Below, one piece after another: positions 27,023-35,709 of a DNA stretch of 64,000 bases. The first letter of the stretch is position 1, and each line of letters begins with the position of its first letter. The DNA lies in contig JAHCIT010000011.1 in assembly GCA_026129095.1 (NCBI GenBank), forward strand, positions 43,070-107,069. The letters run 5' to 3'. Below the pieces are notes generated by a model. The model saw only the letters and a program-made list of their open reading frames with translations. It did not search any database and was not told where the DNA came from. The stretch is from Deltaproteobacteria bacterium. Its GTDB lineage: Bacteria; JAGRBM01; JAHCIT01. Made by a program: the position numbers and the translations under genes.

Positions 27023-27985
27023 ATGAAAGCCATCGTCAAGAAATCATTGGCAACAGACGCGCCGCTTGCCCTCGTGGAACTCCCCGCCCCCGTGCCCAGG
27101 GCCAACGAGGTCCGGGTAGCCATCAAGGCGGCCGGGGTGAACCCCGCCGACTGGAAGATGCTGGCTTCCGGCGCCGCCAGCCTCGCCGGGCGTACGCTGA
27201 ACCCCTCCGGCCAGGTATTCGCCGGGATGGATTTCTCCGGCATCATCGACGCCACCGGAACGAACGTCACACGCTTCAAAGTGGGCGACCCCGTGGCAGG
27301 GGCCACCCGTGTTTTCATGGGTCAGGGAGGAAGCTGGGCCGATACGGTCGTGCTCCCCCAATCACAGGTCTGCCCGCTGCCCGAAGGGTTCGATCTCGTG
27401 GCTGCCGGAGCCCTGCCTGTCCCCGGAGTCACCGCCTGGATGGCCGTGGTCCGGATCGGCAGGCTGAAACGAGGGCAGAAGGCACTCATACTGGGCGCAT
27501 CCGGAGGCGTTGGACACCTGGCCCTGCAAGTCGCCAAGCACGTGTGCGGCGCGTTCACCGTAGGCGTCTGCTCCGCACGGAACATCCAGCTCGTCCAGTC
27601 CCTCGGCGCCGACGTGGCCATTGACTACGGGAAGGGCGATGCACTGGAACAGGCCCAGCCGCACGGGCCCTATCAGGTCGTGGTCGATTGCGTCGGGGAC
27701 TATTCCGCCGTCCGCTGCCACGAACTGCTCACCCCGCAGGGGCGACACGTCAACATCGCCGCGCAGTCGGCTTCCGCCATCGCGCAGATGCTGGTACCGC
27801 CCTTCCGCACCCGGACCCTGCTCGGCCTGCCCACCCCCGCGACTCTGAGGCCAGTCATCGAGGCGGTCGCATCGGACCGGATCAAGGTGATCGTCTCGGA
27901 GCGGATACCGCTCTCCCATGCGGAAAAGGCCGTCGCGCTCAGCCAGTCCGGCCGCGTTGTGGGCAAAATCGTTCTGGTACCATGA
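27023..27985 (+). CDS. NAD(P)H-dependent quinone oxidoreductase-like (MDR) protein
   Basis: A 320-residue zinc-independent medium-chain reductase. The ATG at 27023 (TGGAG 7 bases upstream) gives MKAIVKKSLATDAPLALVEL, the standard N-terminus, and is preferred over the longer frame from 26975. It has AAGVNPADWKML, GMDFSGIIDATG, the Rossmann motif KALILGASGGVGHLALQVAK (about 152-171), and a C-terminal GRVVGKIVLVP. No zinc cysteine cluster is seen, fitting the quinone reductase/enoyl reductase branch. It may act with the preceding acyl-CoA ligase; that is inference from position. Confidence 0.88.
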   Translation: MKAIVKKSLATDAPLALVELPAPVPRANEVRVAIKAAGVNPADWKMLASGAASLAGRTLNPSGQVFAGMDFSGIIDATGTNVTRFKVGDPVAGATRVFMGQGGSWADTVVLPQSQVCPLPEGFDLVAAGALPVPGVTAWMAVVRIGRLKRGQKALILGASGGVGHLALQVAKHVCGAFTVGVCSARNIQLVQSLGADVAIDYGKGDALEQAQPHGPYQVVVDCVGDYSAVRCHELLTPQGRHVNIAAQSASAIAQMLVPPFRTRTLLGLPTPATLRPVIEAVASDRIKVIVSERIPLSHAEKAVALSQSGRVVGKIVLVP

Positions 27986-28002
27986 AATGCAGGTGCGAAG
28001 GC

Positions 28003-28087
28003 TGGTGCGGATAGACGGACTTGAACCGTCACGGGTTGCCCCATAGGCTTCTGAGACCTACGTGTCTGCCAATTCCACCATATCCGC
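28003..28087 (-). tRNA. tRNA-Leu (anticodon CAG)
   Basis: Minus strand: acceptor GCGGATA pairs with TATCCGC. The D-arm contains ATTGGCAGAC, the anticodon stem TAGGT/GCCTA encloses CTCAGAA (anticodon CAG), a class II long variable arm (TGGGGCAACCCG) follows, and the T-arm is GACGGTTCAAGTCCGTC. The 3' CCA is genome-encoded (28003-28005), and the discriminator is A. It decodes CUG. It lies downstream of the envelope gene array on the same strand. Confidence 0.96.
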
Positions 28088-28170
28088 AAGGGGCCAGTGA
28101 ACGGCCCGTGGATCGCGGCGACTAGATTATCCACCGAAGCGGCTGAGTCAATACCGCCGGAACCGCCATT

Positions 28171-29973
28171 TCAGGCGGAAAGCGCGTCCAGCGCCCTGAT
28201 TCCGCGCCTGAGAGCCCACACGCCGGCTCCGGCCAGCCCCGCCATGCAGGCCGCCACCACCGATCCGATCAGGACCGTTTCGCCCCCGGTGAGCAGGCGG
28301 CCCCTGAGTTCCGCCGTGAACAGCACGTAGGCGGGCCCCGCCAGCAGGGTCATCACGAGGGCCGTCAGGCCCAGCGCCACGAGCATGAACACCAGCCCGC
28401 CGTAGCTGAGCGAAACCTGAGAGACATTCTCCGCCCGGAAGTTCGGATACATGGCGCCAATACCGATGCCCAGGGCCACGAGCGAGAACGACAACACGCC
28501 GGTGAAAAGCGGTCCCAGCCAGACCAGATAGGCGGGAACCTCCAGCAGGTGGTTCGAGGCGAAGATCATTCCCTGGGAAAGCAGCAGCAGCGGCGGGAAG
28601 TAGGTCCAGAACTTCGCGGCGATTATCGCCCGGGACGGTAATGCCGCCGTCCGCAGTATCCAAAACGACTCTCCCTCGATCGACACCGCCGGATAGGCGA
28701 ACCGCATGATGACGCTCGTGAGGACGAACGCCACCATGCCCATGTTCAGGAACGAGATGGTCCCCCGGACCGGCGGCAGGTCCACGCCCTTCTGGAGATT
28801 CAGCGCCCATATGTTGAGGAGGTACACCGCCCCGACCGCCCCGATCACCAGCATCTGCGACCATTGTCCCGCATCGCGGAAGAAAACCAGCAGATCCTTT
28901 TCCAGGATCGGGCGAGCCTTTTTCGGGGCGAACAGGGCGAGCCCCCGGGCAACCAGCACAATGCCCCGGTCCAGCGCCCGGCGAAGCCGGTCGGGCACCA
29001 GACGGATAAACCCGCTCCGCTTCACCAGTTCGCCCGTGTGGCCCGAATGGACCGGTTGCGCCTCCGGATCGACGCGCTTGCTCTCCTGCGTGAGCGACCA
29101 GCCCTGGAAGTAGACCCGCGCCGCCATCCATTCGGCCACGAAATAAAGCGCCAGCGCCGTCACCGGCAGGGCTACTGCGTAAAGGACGAGCCAGTCCCCC
29201 TTCATCGCCGGCAGGCCGGTTCCAAAGGCCAGCAGTTCGGCAAACCAGGTGGAGGGCATCAGGGGCGAGCCGCCCACCTCAAGACCCCGGATATAGTCCT
29301 GCACCGAGGCGCGGGCCTCGGGGTCGGTGAGCCGCTCCGGCCTCAGGTACCGGGCGAAATAGACAAACCCGGCCGCGATCACCAGGAAAAACACCATCAG
29401 GATGTCACGCAGCCGCCTGGCGGGGAAGATGTTCACCAGCGCGAAGACGAGCATCGTCCCGGCTGATACTGGAAAGGTGCAGAAAATCACCCAGGCCACG
29501 AGCGCGCCGGGGTAGAACCACCAGGGCGCCCCCAGCCGGATTCCATAGGCGGCAAGGACCGGAGTGATGAAAACAAACATCATCCATGAGCTTGCGAGGA
29601 GCGTCTCCACGAACTTCGCCCGGAACACCGTCACGACCGGAATGGGCGCGGGGAACAGGAGATCGAGGTCACGGGAGAGGAAAAAGGTCGAAAGCGCGGA
29701 GATCACCGACGAATAGAGCAGAAGCGACAGCAGCAGGATGACGAGAATGGCCAGTATGTTCTTCGCCACCAGCGGCCCGACCTGCGGGGCCTGATCGAGA
29801 TAGCGCAAGACGCGCCAGGTGCCGCCGAAGATAAGCCCCCAGCTGAAAAGGGCGAGGCCGGCCAGGAACACGGCCCGGTAACGCTCTCCCGTGCGGTGCC
29901 GGAAGCCATTTCGCGCGCCCCGGATGCGGGGCCACAGGAGGTCAGGCAGCGAGGCGGCGCGAGGCACCGTCAC
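28171..29973 (-). CDS. Large ABC-2-type permease-like membrane protein coupled to mlaD
   Basis: 600 residues from the GTG at 29973, which overlaps the mlaD stop (GTGA); the frame remains open to 30039. About 12-14 hydrophobic segments fall in two similar halves of roughly six each, separated by a basic soluble loop (about 300-370, rich in Arg/Lys: VPDRLRRALDRGIVL, APKKARPILEKDLLVFFRDAG). Features such as SRDLDLLFPAPIPVVTVFRAKFVE and SIEGESFWILRTAALPSRAIIAAKFW resemble the putative ABC-2 exporter family whose members fuse both permease halves. No nucleotide-binding domain is in the protein, so it may borrow MlaF or an ATPase coded elsewhere. Substrate unknown. Confidence 0.72.
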   Translation of the reverse strand: MTVPRAASLPDLLWPRIRGARNGFRHRTGERYRAVFLAGLALFSWGLIFGGTWRVLRYLDQAPQVGPLVAKNILAILVILLLSLLLYSSVISALSTFFLSRDLDLLFPAPIPVVTVFRAKFVETLLASSWMMFVFITPVLAAYGIRLGAPWWFYPGALVAWVIFCTFPVSAGTMLVFALVNIFPARRLRDILMVFFLVIAAGFVYFARYLRPERLTDPEARASVQDYIRGLEVGGSPLMPSTWFAELLAFGTGLPAMKGDWLVLYAVALPVTALALYFVAEWMAARVYFQGWSLTQESKRVDPEAQPVHSGHTGELVKRSGFIRLVPDRLRRALDRGIVLVARGLALFAPKKARPILEKDLLVFFRDAGQWSQMLVIGAVGAVYLLNIWALNLQKGVDLPPVRGTISFLNMGMVAFVLTSVIMRFAYPAVSIEGESFWILRTAALPSRAIIAAKFWTYFPPLLLLSQGMIFASNHLLEVPAYLVWLGPLFTGVLSFSLVALGIGIGAMYPNFRAENVSQVSLSYGGLVFMLVALGLTALVMTLLAGPAYVLFTAELRGRLLTGGETVLIGSVVAACMAGLAGAGVWALRRGIRALDALSA

Positions 29974-31079
29974 TTCTGGTCCTTCCGCGCCTCTTCCTGT
30001 GCGCCGGAAATCATCTGGCGGATCAGGAACCGGCTCCACGCGCTCCGGTTGGCCCCTCCCAGAAGTGCGCGCATGTCCTCGTACAGGGCGGGATCCTGGA
30101 GCAGTGCGCCCATGGTGCCCTTCCCTTCCTTCATCCCGCCCATCAGTTCGCGCAGATCGGCACTCGTCGCCTTCAGGTTCCGCGCCGTCTGGGCCAGCTC
30201 GCCCACGACGTTCTGTTCCTCGCCTGCGTAGATCAGCTCATGCAGGATTCCCTTGCCGGTCCTGATGTCCCCGACCAGGCCAGAGAGTGTCGCGGCGAAA
30301 GCCGACAGATTGTCCATCGCTTCGGTGAACTTGGTCCCGTAGATCATCGTGTGCAGGGTGCCGGGGCCCTTCTTCACGTCGGCGACAATATCCTTCAGGC
30401 GGCTGGAGCCATCCTTGAGACTCGCCGACGTTGCCTGGAGATCGTCAAGCATCTGTTTCGGACCCTTGTCGTAGATCACGGCATGCGCGAGGCCCGGCCC
30501 CTCACGAACCTCACGGGTGATGCTTTCAATGTGCTGCATGGCGTTCGACAGGTTTTTGGCCGTCACCGGATCCAGATACAGGTCGATCGCCTTGGCCGCC
30601 TTCCCCGTCACCTCCTCCACGTTCTGGACGATCTGCTGCCCCTTGGCGACGATCGCCCCGAAGTCGAGCGGATCTTCGCCGACCAGAATCTCTCCGCCCT
30701 CCAGCGTGCCTTCGGCGACGTTCCCCTGCTGGATTTCCACATACTTGTCACCAAGAAGGCCCAGTGTCCGCACCGTCGGAAGGGAGTCTTTCGCAAGACG
30801 CTGGCCGGTCCACCGCTCCAGAATCATCTCCACGAAGACGCGGGGATCGGCGGGATCCGGCGGAAGATAGATGCGTTTCACCGAACCGATGTCGAGCCCG
30901 CGATAACGGACCGAAGCGGCCTCGATGAGACCGGAGACATCCTTGAAGGTGGCCGTCACGGTCATGGTCGGCGCGAAGGGGTTTCTCCGGCCCCCCAGCA
31001 CGACGATCGTGGCCATCAGGCCGCCGATGGCTATGACAACGAACAGTCCGACAAGCACGTTGGTTTTGGGCTGGGGCAT
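29970..31079 (-). CDS. mlaD: MCE-domain substrate-binding protein (MlaD-like)
   Basis: Membrane-anchored periplasmic lipid-binding subunit, 369 residues. It has one N-terminal helix (NVLVGLFVVIAIGGLMATIVVL, 7-28) and an MCE domain at about 36-132 (VTATFKDVSGLIEAASVRYRGLDIGSVKRI; TLGLLGDKYVEI). The long C-terminal half has amphipathic helices and four spaced G(P/K)G motifs (194, 238, 275, 319), three of them followed by an H/A..IY pattern. Such tails usually help form a hexameric tunnel. It sits downstream of mlaE and mlaF as in typical Mla loci, and is coupled to the following permease. Confidence 0.9.
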   Translation of the reverse strand: MPQPKTNVLVGLFVVIAIGGLMATIVVLGGRRNPFAPTMTVTATFKDVSGLIEAASVRYRGLDIGSVKRIYLPPDPADPRVFVEMILERWTGQRLAKDSLPTVRTLGLLGDKYVEIQQGNVAEGTLEGGEILVGEDPLDFGAIVAKGQQIVQNVEEVTGKAAKAIDLYLDPVTAKNLSNAMQHIESITREVREGPGLAHAVIYDKGPKQMLDDLQATSASLKDGSSRLKDIVADVKKGPGTLHTMIYGTKFTEAMDNLSAFAATLSGLVGDIRTGKGILHELIYAGEEQNVVGELAQTARNLKATSADLRELMGGMKEGKGTMGALLQDPALYEDMRALLGGANRSAWSRFLIRQMISGAQEEARKDQK

Positions 31080-31113
31080 GGCGTTGCTCTCCTGATGCTT
31101 TCTTCCGCTCCGG

Positions 31114-31872
31114 TCAGGTCTCGCTGAGCGGCAGGGTGCCTTCTATGAATCCGCGCACAAAGGGGTCGCTATGGCCGCGGATCTCGTCGGGTGTACCGAC
31201 GGCAATGATCTCGCCCCGGCGGATCAGCGCGATCCGGTCGGCAACCTCGAAAACGGTCATCATGTCATGCGTAACGACCATGCTGGTGACACCTATCCGT
31301 TTCTGGAGCTTGCGGATCAGTTCGTTGATCCGGCGGGTATTGGTCGGATCAAGGCCTGTCGAAGGTTCGTCGTACAGAATGACCTCCGGGTCGGTAGCGA
31401 TGGCGCGGGCGAGCCCGACCCGCTTTTTCATTCCCCCGGACAGGTTCTGGGGAAAGAGGTTCTCGATGCCTGGTAAACCGACCATCTCAAGCTTTTCCTT
31501 TACGCGAACGGCGATTTCTCCCTCGGAGCACAGCTCCTGCTCGCGCAGCGGGAAGGCGATGTTGTCGAATACCGAGAGCGAATCGAACAGGGCAGCCCCC
31601 TGGAACAGCATGCTGATCCGGCGGCGAACGGGGAGGAGCTCGTCCTCGCCCAGCCGGGTAACGTCTGCCCCCTCGAAGACAATACGTCCGCTGTCAGTGG
31701 GCAGGAAACCCAGCAGCAGTTTCAGCAACACGCTTTTCCCCGATCCTGAGCCGCCAAGAAGGCAAAGCGTCTCTCCGCGCCGGACATCAAGGCAGATGTT
31801 CCGGTGAACCGGACGGGGCCCGAAGGCCTTCGCCACGTTCTCGAAATGGATCAGCGTTTCGGTTTCGGGCAC
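31114..31872 (-). CDS. mlaF: Mla-type phospholipid transport ATPase
   Basis: Cytoplasmic ABC ATPase driving the MlaE permease, 252 residues. Walker A GGSGSGKSVLLKLLLG, Q-loop MLFQGAALFDSLSVFDNI, signature NLSGGMKKRVGLARAI, Walker B VILYDEPSTGLDP, and switch histidine MVVTHDMMTVFEVADRIA. SLSVFDN and GMKKRV are typical of the MlaF/Ttg2A branch. It follows mlaE by 13 bp and precedes mlaD by 34 bp. Confidence 0.95.
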   Translation of the reverse strand: MPETETLIHFENVAKAFGPRPVHRNICLDVRRGETLCLLGGSGSGKSVLLKLLLGFLPTDSGRIVFEGADVTRLGEDELLPVRRRISMLFQGAALFDSLSVFDNIAFPLREQELCSEGEIAVRVKEKLEMVGLPGIENLFPQNLSGGMKKRVGLARAIATDPEVILYDEPSTGLDPTNTRRINELIRKLQKRIGVTSMVVTHDMMTVFEVADRIALIRRGEIIAVGTPDEIRGHSDPFVRGFIEGTLPLSET

Positions 31873-31885
31873 GTGCAGCGGTCTC

Positions 31886-32734
31886 CTACAGCAGCAGCAT
31901 CAGTATCTTGGTCAGCAGGAAGTCGGAAATCAGCGTAACCACCAGCGTCACCATGACCGTCACCTTGGTCGCACGGCCGAGCCCTTCGGTCCCGCCGGTC
32001 ACGGCAAGCCCCTGGCGGCAGGCGATCAGCGCCACGAACAGGCCGAAGAAAATGGTCTTGGTGATTCCCGAAATCACGTCCTCGGCCCTGAGGGAACGGG
32101 TGGCCGTCTCGAAGAAGTAGGACGCTGTGATTCCCAGCTCCGAATAGCTGATCAGCATGCCGCCACCGATGCCAAGCACGTTGGCGAAAATTGCCAGCAA
32201 CGGGAAGCAGATCACGCAGGCGGTCACCCGCGGGACAACGAGATGCCGGACCGGATCAGCCCCGAGCCCCCGCATGGCATCCACCTGCTCGGTGACGGTC
32301 ATGGATCCGATCTCGGCAGTAATACCGGCCCCGACCCGGCCGCCCACCAGAAGCGACGTCAGCACCGGGCCCAGCTCCCGGACGAAGGCGAACGATACTA
32401 TCGTTCCGACGTAGGTTTTCGCACCGAACCTGGCGAGCCCTTCGGCCAGCTGAAGCGCCAGCACCATGCCGGTGAATACCGATGCGATCATGGCGATGCC
32501 GATGCTTTTGACTCCGATTTCATACATCTGCTCCATGAACAGCTTCAGCGGCCAGCGCCGTGTCGCCAGCCGGACGCATACGGACCAGAAAAGCTGCCAG
32601 ACCTCGCCTACGGCGTTCAGCGTCGAAAGCGACATGCCGCCAATCCCGCCCAGCGTCTGTTTGCCCGCCTTGCCGGCGAACACGGCGGGCTGCTGGATCG
32701 TTTCGAGCACATCGCGGGGAGTGGGTATCTCCAT
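31886..32734 (-). CDS. mlaE: Mla-type ABC permease
   Basis: Inner-membrane permease of the lipid transporter, 282 residues from the ATG at 32734. A TTG at 32752 would overlap the previous gene. Five or so membrane helices are visible, with the family's EQMYEIGVKSIGIAMIASVFTGMVLALQ, RELGPVLTSLLVGGRVGAGITAEIGSMTVTEQVDAMRGLG and VVPRVTACVICFPLLAIFANVLGIGGG. The short N-terminal segment before residue 50 is soluble. It starts 1 bp past the stop of the lipoprotein gene. Confidence 0.94.
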   Translation of the reverse strand: MEIPTPRDVLETIQQPAVFAGKAGKQTLGGIGGMSLSTLNAVGEVWQLFWSVCVRLATRRWPLKLFMEQMYEIGVKSIGIAMIASVFTGMVLALQLAEGLARFGAKTYVGTIVSFAFVRELGPVLTSLLVGGRVGAGITAEIGSMTVTEQVDAMRGLGADPVRHLVVPRVTACVICFPLLAIFANVLGIGGGMLISYSELGITASYFFETATRSLRAEDVISGITKTIFFGLFVALIACRQGLAVTGGTEGLGRATKVTVMVTLVVTLISDFLLTKILMLLL

Positions 32735-32735
32735 C

Positions 32736-33257
32736 TCAGCGAAGATCCTCAAAGCCGTCTATGAACTTCAGGCAGGTTTCCCGCACCGTTTCGAACCGTT
32801 CAGGCTGTGCGGTACAGGAAAAATCGAAAATGCAGGCGTCCTTCTTCAGGACACGGATGTACAGCCGCACCGGTACGCCATCGAGTTTTCCGTCCAGTTC
32901 CAGTTCGTAAGCCTCGCGGCCGGCCATCGGCAGGATGCCCTCACGCAGCTTCTGGCGGCCAGTGATTCCCCACAGGAGGTTTTCGGCCAGCCTCCTCAGG
33001 GGGGAATCTTCGTACCGGTTGCAGGTGGAGTTGGCCGACAATACGGCACCCGACTCCGGGTGGCGGAACAGCACATCGCCCCAGTCGGCGGTTTTGCCCG
33101 GCTCCCACGGTTCGCCCGGTTCGCCGATGCGGTATTTCACGACATCCCGGGTCACGACACCGTCGCTGTAGCGGGCACGGGGAGTCGCGCAGGAAAGAGC
33201 GAACAGGAGCGCCAGGCCCAGCATCCCAAACCGCAGAATTGCCCGTATTTTCAACAC
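32736..33257 (-). CDS. Putative lipoprotein, function unknown
   Basis: 173 residues; a signal of the type RAILRFGMLGLALLFALSCATP, with likely lipidation at Cys23. The mature part has WEPGKTADWGDVLFRHPESGAVLSANSTCNRYED and ends in a helix, FETVRETCLKFIDGFEDL. Small lipoproteins of this kind lie beside mla genes in deltaproteobacterial-type genomes; a role in lipid transfer to or from the outer membrane is possible but not shown. Its stop is immediately followed by mlaE. Confidence 0.75.
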   Translation of the reverse strand: MLKIRAILRFGMLGLALLFALSCATPRARYSDGVVTRDVVKYRIGEPGEPWEPGKTADWGDVLFRHPESGAVLSANSTCNRYEDSPLRRLAENLLWGITGRQKLREGILPMAGREAYELELDGKLDGVPVRLYIRVLKKDACIFDFSCTAQPERFETVRETCLKFIDGFEDLR

Positions 33258-33321
33258 AATCGGGAATTTAACCGGTCAGAACAGGGATGAGTAGTGCGAA
33301 TGCCTCCCCCGCAGTTGCCTT

Positions 33322-34305
33322 TCACTTGCCCCGCGCCAGCGGTTCCATCCACCGGAGACGCGCCAGGTAGTCAGCCGGACGGACGAGGTCGATGCTTTCG
33401 CGAGCCAGCTCCGGAATCCGGCGTTTCAGAACCCTGACCGTCGAGGGCCTGGGGTGCCCGATGGCGATGGCGTGGCCCCGGCGCCGGGCAAGCCGGAGAA
33501 GCTCCTGGTACTGCTTGTCAACCGCCTTTTCGTCCGGATCGTCGTCCAGAAACACATTCCGCCCAAGCGCTGGGATGCCAAGATCAATGGCGGCCTCATA
33601 TGCCTTGGAAGAACCGATGGTGCGGGAATCCAGGAAAAAGAGCCCCGTCCCCGCCAGCGGCTTCAGCGCGGCCCGTATCTTCTGGAGATCCGACGTGAGC
33701 GCCGAACCCATGTGGTTGTTCACCCCCGATGGACGAACCTTCACAAGTGCCTCCCGCACACGGCGCGTGATCTCCTCGTCCGGCATGGACCTGAGAAGGC
33801 AGTCTGGGCAGGGATCAGGGTTCGGCCAGCCGCGGTACTCCATTGGCATATGCAGCATGTACTGGCGTCCGTCAGCCTGAAGGAGCCCGAGCGCCTCTTC
33901 GGTACCGGGGGCGTTGGGGAGCACCGAATAAGTAAGATCCGGATGGAGCGGAAGCAGCTCCCTGAACTCCGGCATGTAGTGCCCCACATCGTCAATCACG
34001 ATGAGAACAAACGGACGTCCCGGCATCCGCCGGATTTCCGGCGGGGCGTCCGGCACGGGCACGCGCCGGGGCATATCGTCTATGACTGCCGGGGCATCAT
34101 AGGCCGGACGCGGGAGTTCCCGGCCGAAGAGTCTGGAAAAACCGCGGGATACCCTTTCGGAAACGGCGCCGACAGTCCTTGAAACCGGACCGGACGCCCC
34201 GATCCCAACGCCTGTCAGGAAGGCAGCGACGGCCACAACCGCCAGCAGGGGCGGGATGCCGCCCGGCAGGCGCGAACCGGCAGCCGGCTTGTTGCGTGCG
34301 GTCAT
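33322..34305 (-). CDS. Divergent polysaccharide deacetylase family protein
   Basis: 327 residues with an N-terminal membrane anchor (PLLAVVAVAAFLTGVGIGASG) and a YibQ/YyaO-like NodB-fold domain from about residue 90: FVLIVIDDVGHYMPEFRELL, LTYSVLPNAPGTEEA, YMLHMPMEYRGWPNPDP, VNNHMGSALTSD, GLFFLDSRTIGSSKAY and AIAIGHPRPSTV. Such genes commonly follow envC and ctpA in Proteobacteria. It presumably acts on a cell-envelope polysaccharide or peptidoglycan in the periplasm. It starts 39 bp after ctpA. Confidence 0.9.
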   Translation of the reverse strand: MTARNKPAAGSRLPGGIPPLLAVVAVAAFLTGVGIGASGPVSRTVGAVSERVSRGFSRLFGRELPRPAYDAPAVIDDMPRRVPVPDAPPEIRRMPGRPFVLIVIDDVGHYMPEFRELLPLHPDLTYSVLPNAPGTEEALGLLQADGRQYMLHMPMEYRGWPNPDPCPDCLLRSMPDEEITRRVREALVKVRPSGVNNHMGSALTSDLQKIRAALKPLAGTGLFFLDSRTIGSSKAYEAAIDLGIPALGRNVFLDDDPDEKAVDKQYQELLRLARRRGHAIAIGHPRPSTVRVLKRRIPELARESIDLVRPADYLARLRWMEPLARGK

Positions 34306-34344
34306 TTTGGCAGCGGCCAGTCCTCCACCGCTATCGGCCTGCCC

Positions 34345-35682
34345 TCACCCGCCCTGCTTGCCCTCGCCCGTCCGGGGCGAATTGAACACGTTGTAGCTCT
34401 TCAGCACCTGGATCGCCCGCTGGAGCTGCACGTCAATGGCATTACGGTCGGCCTGCGACAGCGATCCCGGTGCCGGAGTCTCCCGGACCATCTGCTCCGG
34501 ATTCGCAATGGAACCGCGCAAATCGGACTCCTTGAAGATGCCGGCGGAACCCAGTCCGTCACCGGGAAGCGATTCGCGTGGAGTCACCAGCACGTCGGGG
34601 ATGATGCCAAGCCCCTGGATGGAGTGGCCCCCCGGAGTGAAATAAAGCGCGGTCGTCAGCTTCAGGGCCGAACCATCCTCCTCGATCTCGACAATCGTCT
34701 GGATGCTCCCCTTGCCAAAGCTCGGCTCCCCCACGACGACCGCCCGGCCCTGGTCCCGCAGGGCGCCGGCAAGCACCTCGGAAGCCGATGCCGAACCGCC
34801 GTCAATCAGGACCACAACCGGATAGGTGCGCTTCTGGTTGTTCGGACGGGCATAGGCCTTGTAATCCTGACCCGGAGTCCGGCCTTGTGTGTAGACAATG
34901 AGGCCCGACTCCAGGAACTCATCAGCCACGTTGATGGCGGAGTTCAGAGTTCCCCCCGGATTGCCGCGCAGGTCGATCACAAGCCCCTTCAGATCCTTCT
35001 TTTCCAGCGCACGCAGCTCGCGGGCGAACTCCTTGTCGGTCTCTTCCTGGAACTGGGCGATCCGGAGACGTCCGTAACCGGCCTCGACGAAATCACCCCG
35101 CACTGACCGGGCCTGGATAATAGCTCTCCTGATCTCAAAATCCCGCGGCTCTGGCCAGCCCTCGCGCATGATGGTCAGCCTGCAGGCGGTTCCGGGCTCG
35201 CCGCGCATCCGGTTCACCGCCTCCGCAAGAGGCATCTCGCGCGTCATCACCCCGTCAATTTTGAGGATCACATCGCCCGTCTTGATTCCCGCCTTGAAGG
35301 CCGGGGTGTCCTCAATCGGGGCGATGACGGTCACCTGCTCGTCGCGGGTGCCGACCTCAAGCCCCAGGCCGCCAAAGTTCCCCGATATCGCCGTCCGGAA
35401 CTCCTTGAAACGGTCCGGGTTGAAATAGGCCGAGTGGGGATCCAGCTTTTCCAGCATGCCGGCGATCGCGGCCTCCACCAGATCCGAATAGGTAATGTCC
35501 TCGACATAGTGGTCCCGCACCAGCGTGATCGCCCGGGCCAGTACCTTGAGCTTCAGGTACCTGGGATCATTCGCAGCCACCATTGCCGCACTTCCCAGAA
35601 CCATCGAGACGAGCAAAGCCAGCACGGCCATACGGATCAGGCGGCGGTTCGGTACTGGATGCGCGGAGGAGTCTTTATTCAT
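34345..35682 (-). CDS. ctpA: Carboxy-terminal processing protease, S41 family
   Basis: Periplasmic serine protease, 445 residues: a signal anchor (RMAVLALLVSMVLGSAAMVA), a PDZ domain (about 95-180, FGGLGLEVGTRDEQVTVIAPIEDTPAFKAG), and the S41 catalytic core with the nucleophile in VLIDGGSASASEVLAGAL and the general-base lysine in GEPSFGKGSIQT. The C-terminal tail is polar. CtpA-type proteases control peptidoglycan endopeptidases in several diderms, which fits its location between envC and the deacetylase. Confidence 0.94.
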   Translation of the reverse strand: MNKDSSAHPVPNRRLIRMAVLALLVSMVLGSAAMVAANDPRYLKLKVLARAITLVRDHYVEDITYSDLVEAAIAGMLEKLDPHSAYFNPDRFKEFRTAISGNFGGLGLEVGTRDEQVTVIAPIEDTPAFKAGIKTGDVILKIDGVMTREMPLAEAVNRMRGEPGTACRLTIMREGWPEPRDFEIRRAIIQARSVRGDFVEAGYGRLRIAQFQEETDKEFARELRALEKKDLKGLVIDLRGNPGGTLNSAINVADEFLESGLIVYTQGRTPGQDYKAYARPNNQKRTYPVVVLIDGGSASASEVLAGALRDQGRAVVVGEPSFGKGSIQTIVEIEEDGSALKLTTALYFTPGGHSIQGLGIIPDVLVTPRESLPGDGLGSAGIFKESDLRGSIANPEQMVRETPAPGSLSQADRNAIDVQLQRAIQVLKSYNVFNSPRTGEGKQGG

Positions 35683-35709
35683 GGATTTATCCCGCAGGGT
35701 GCGGGGCCT

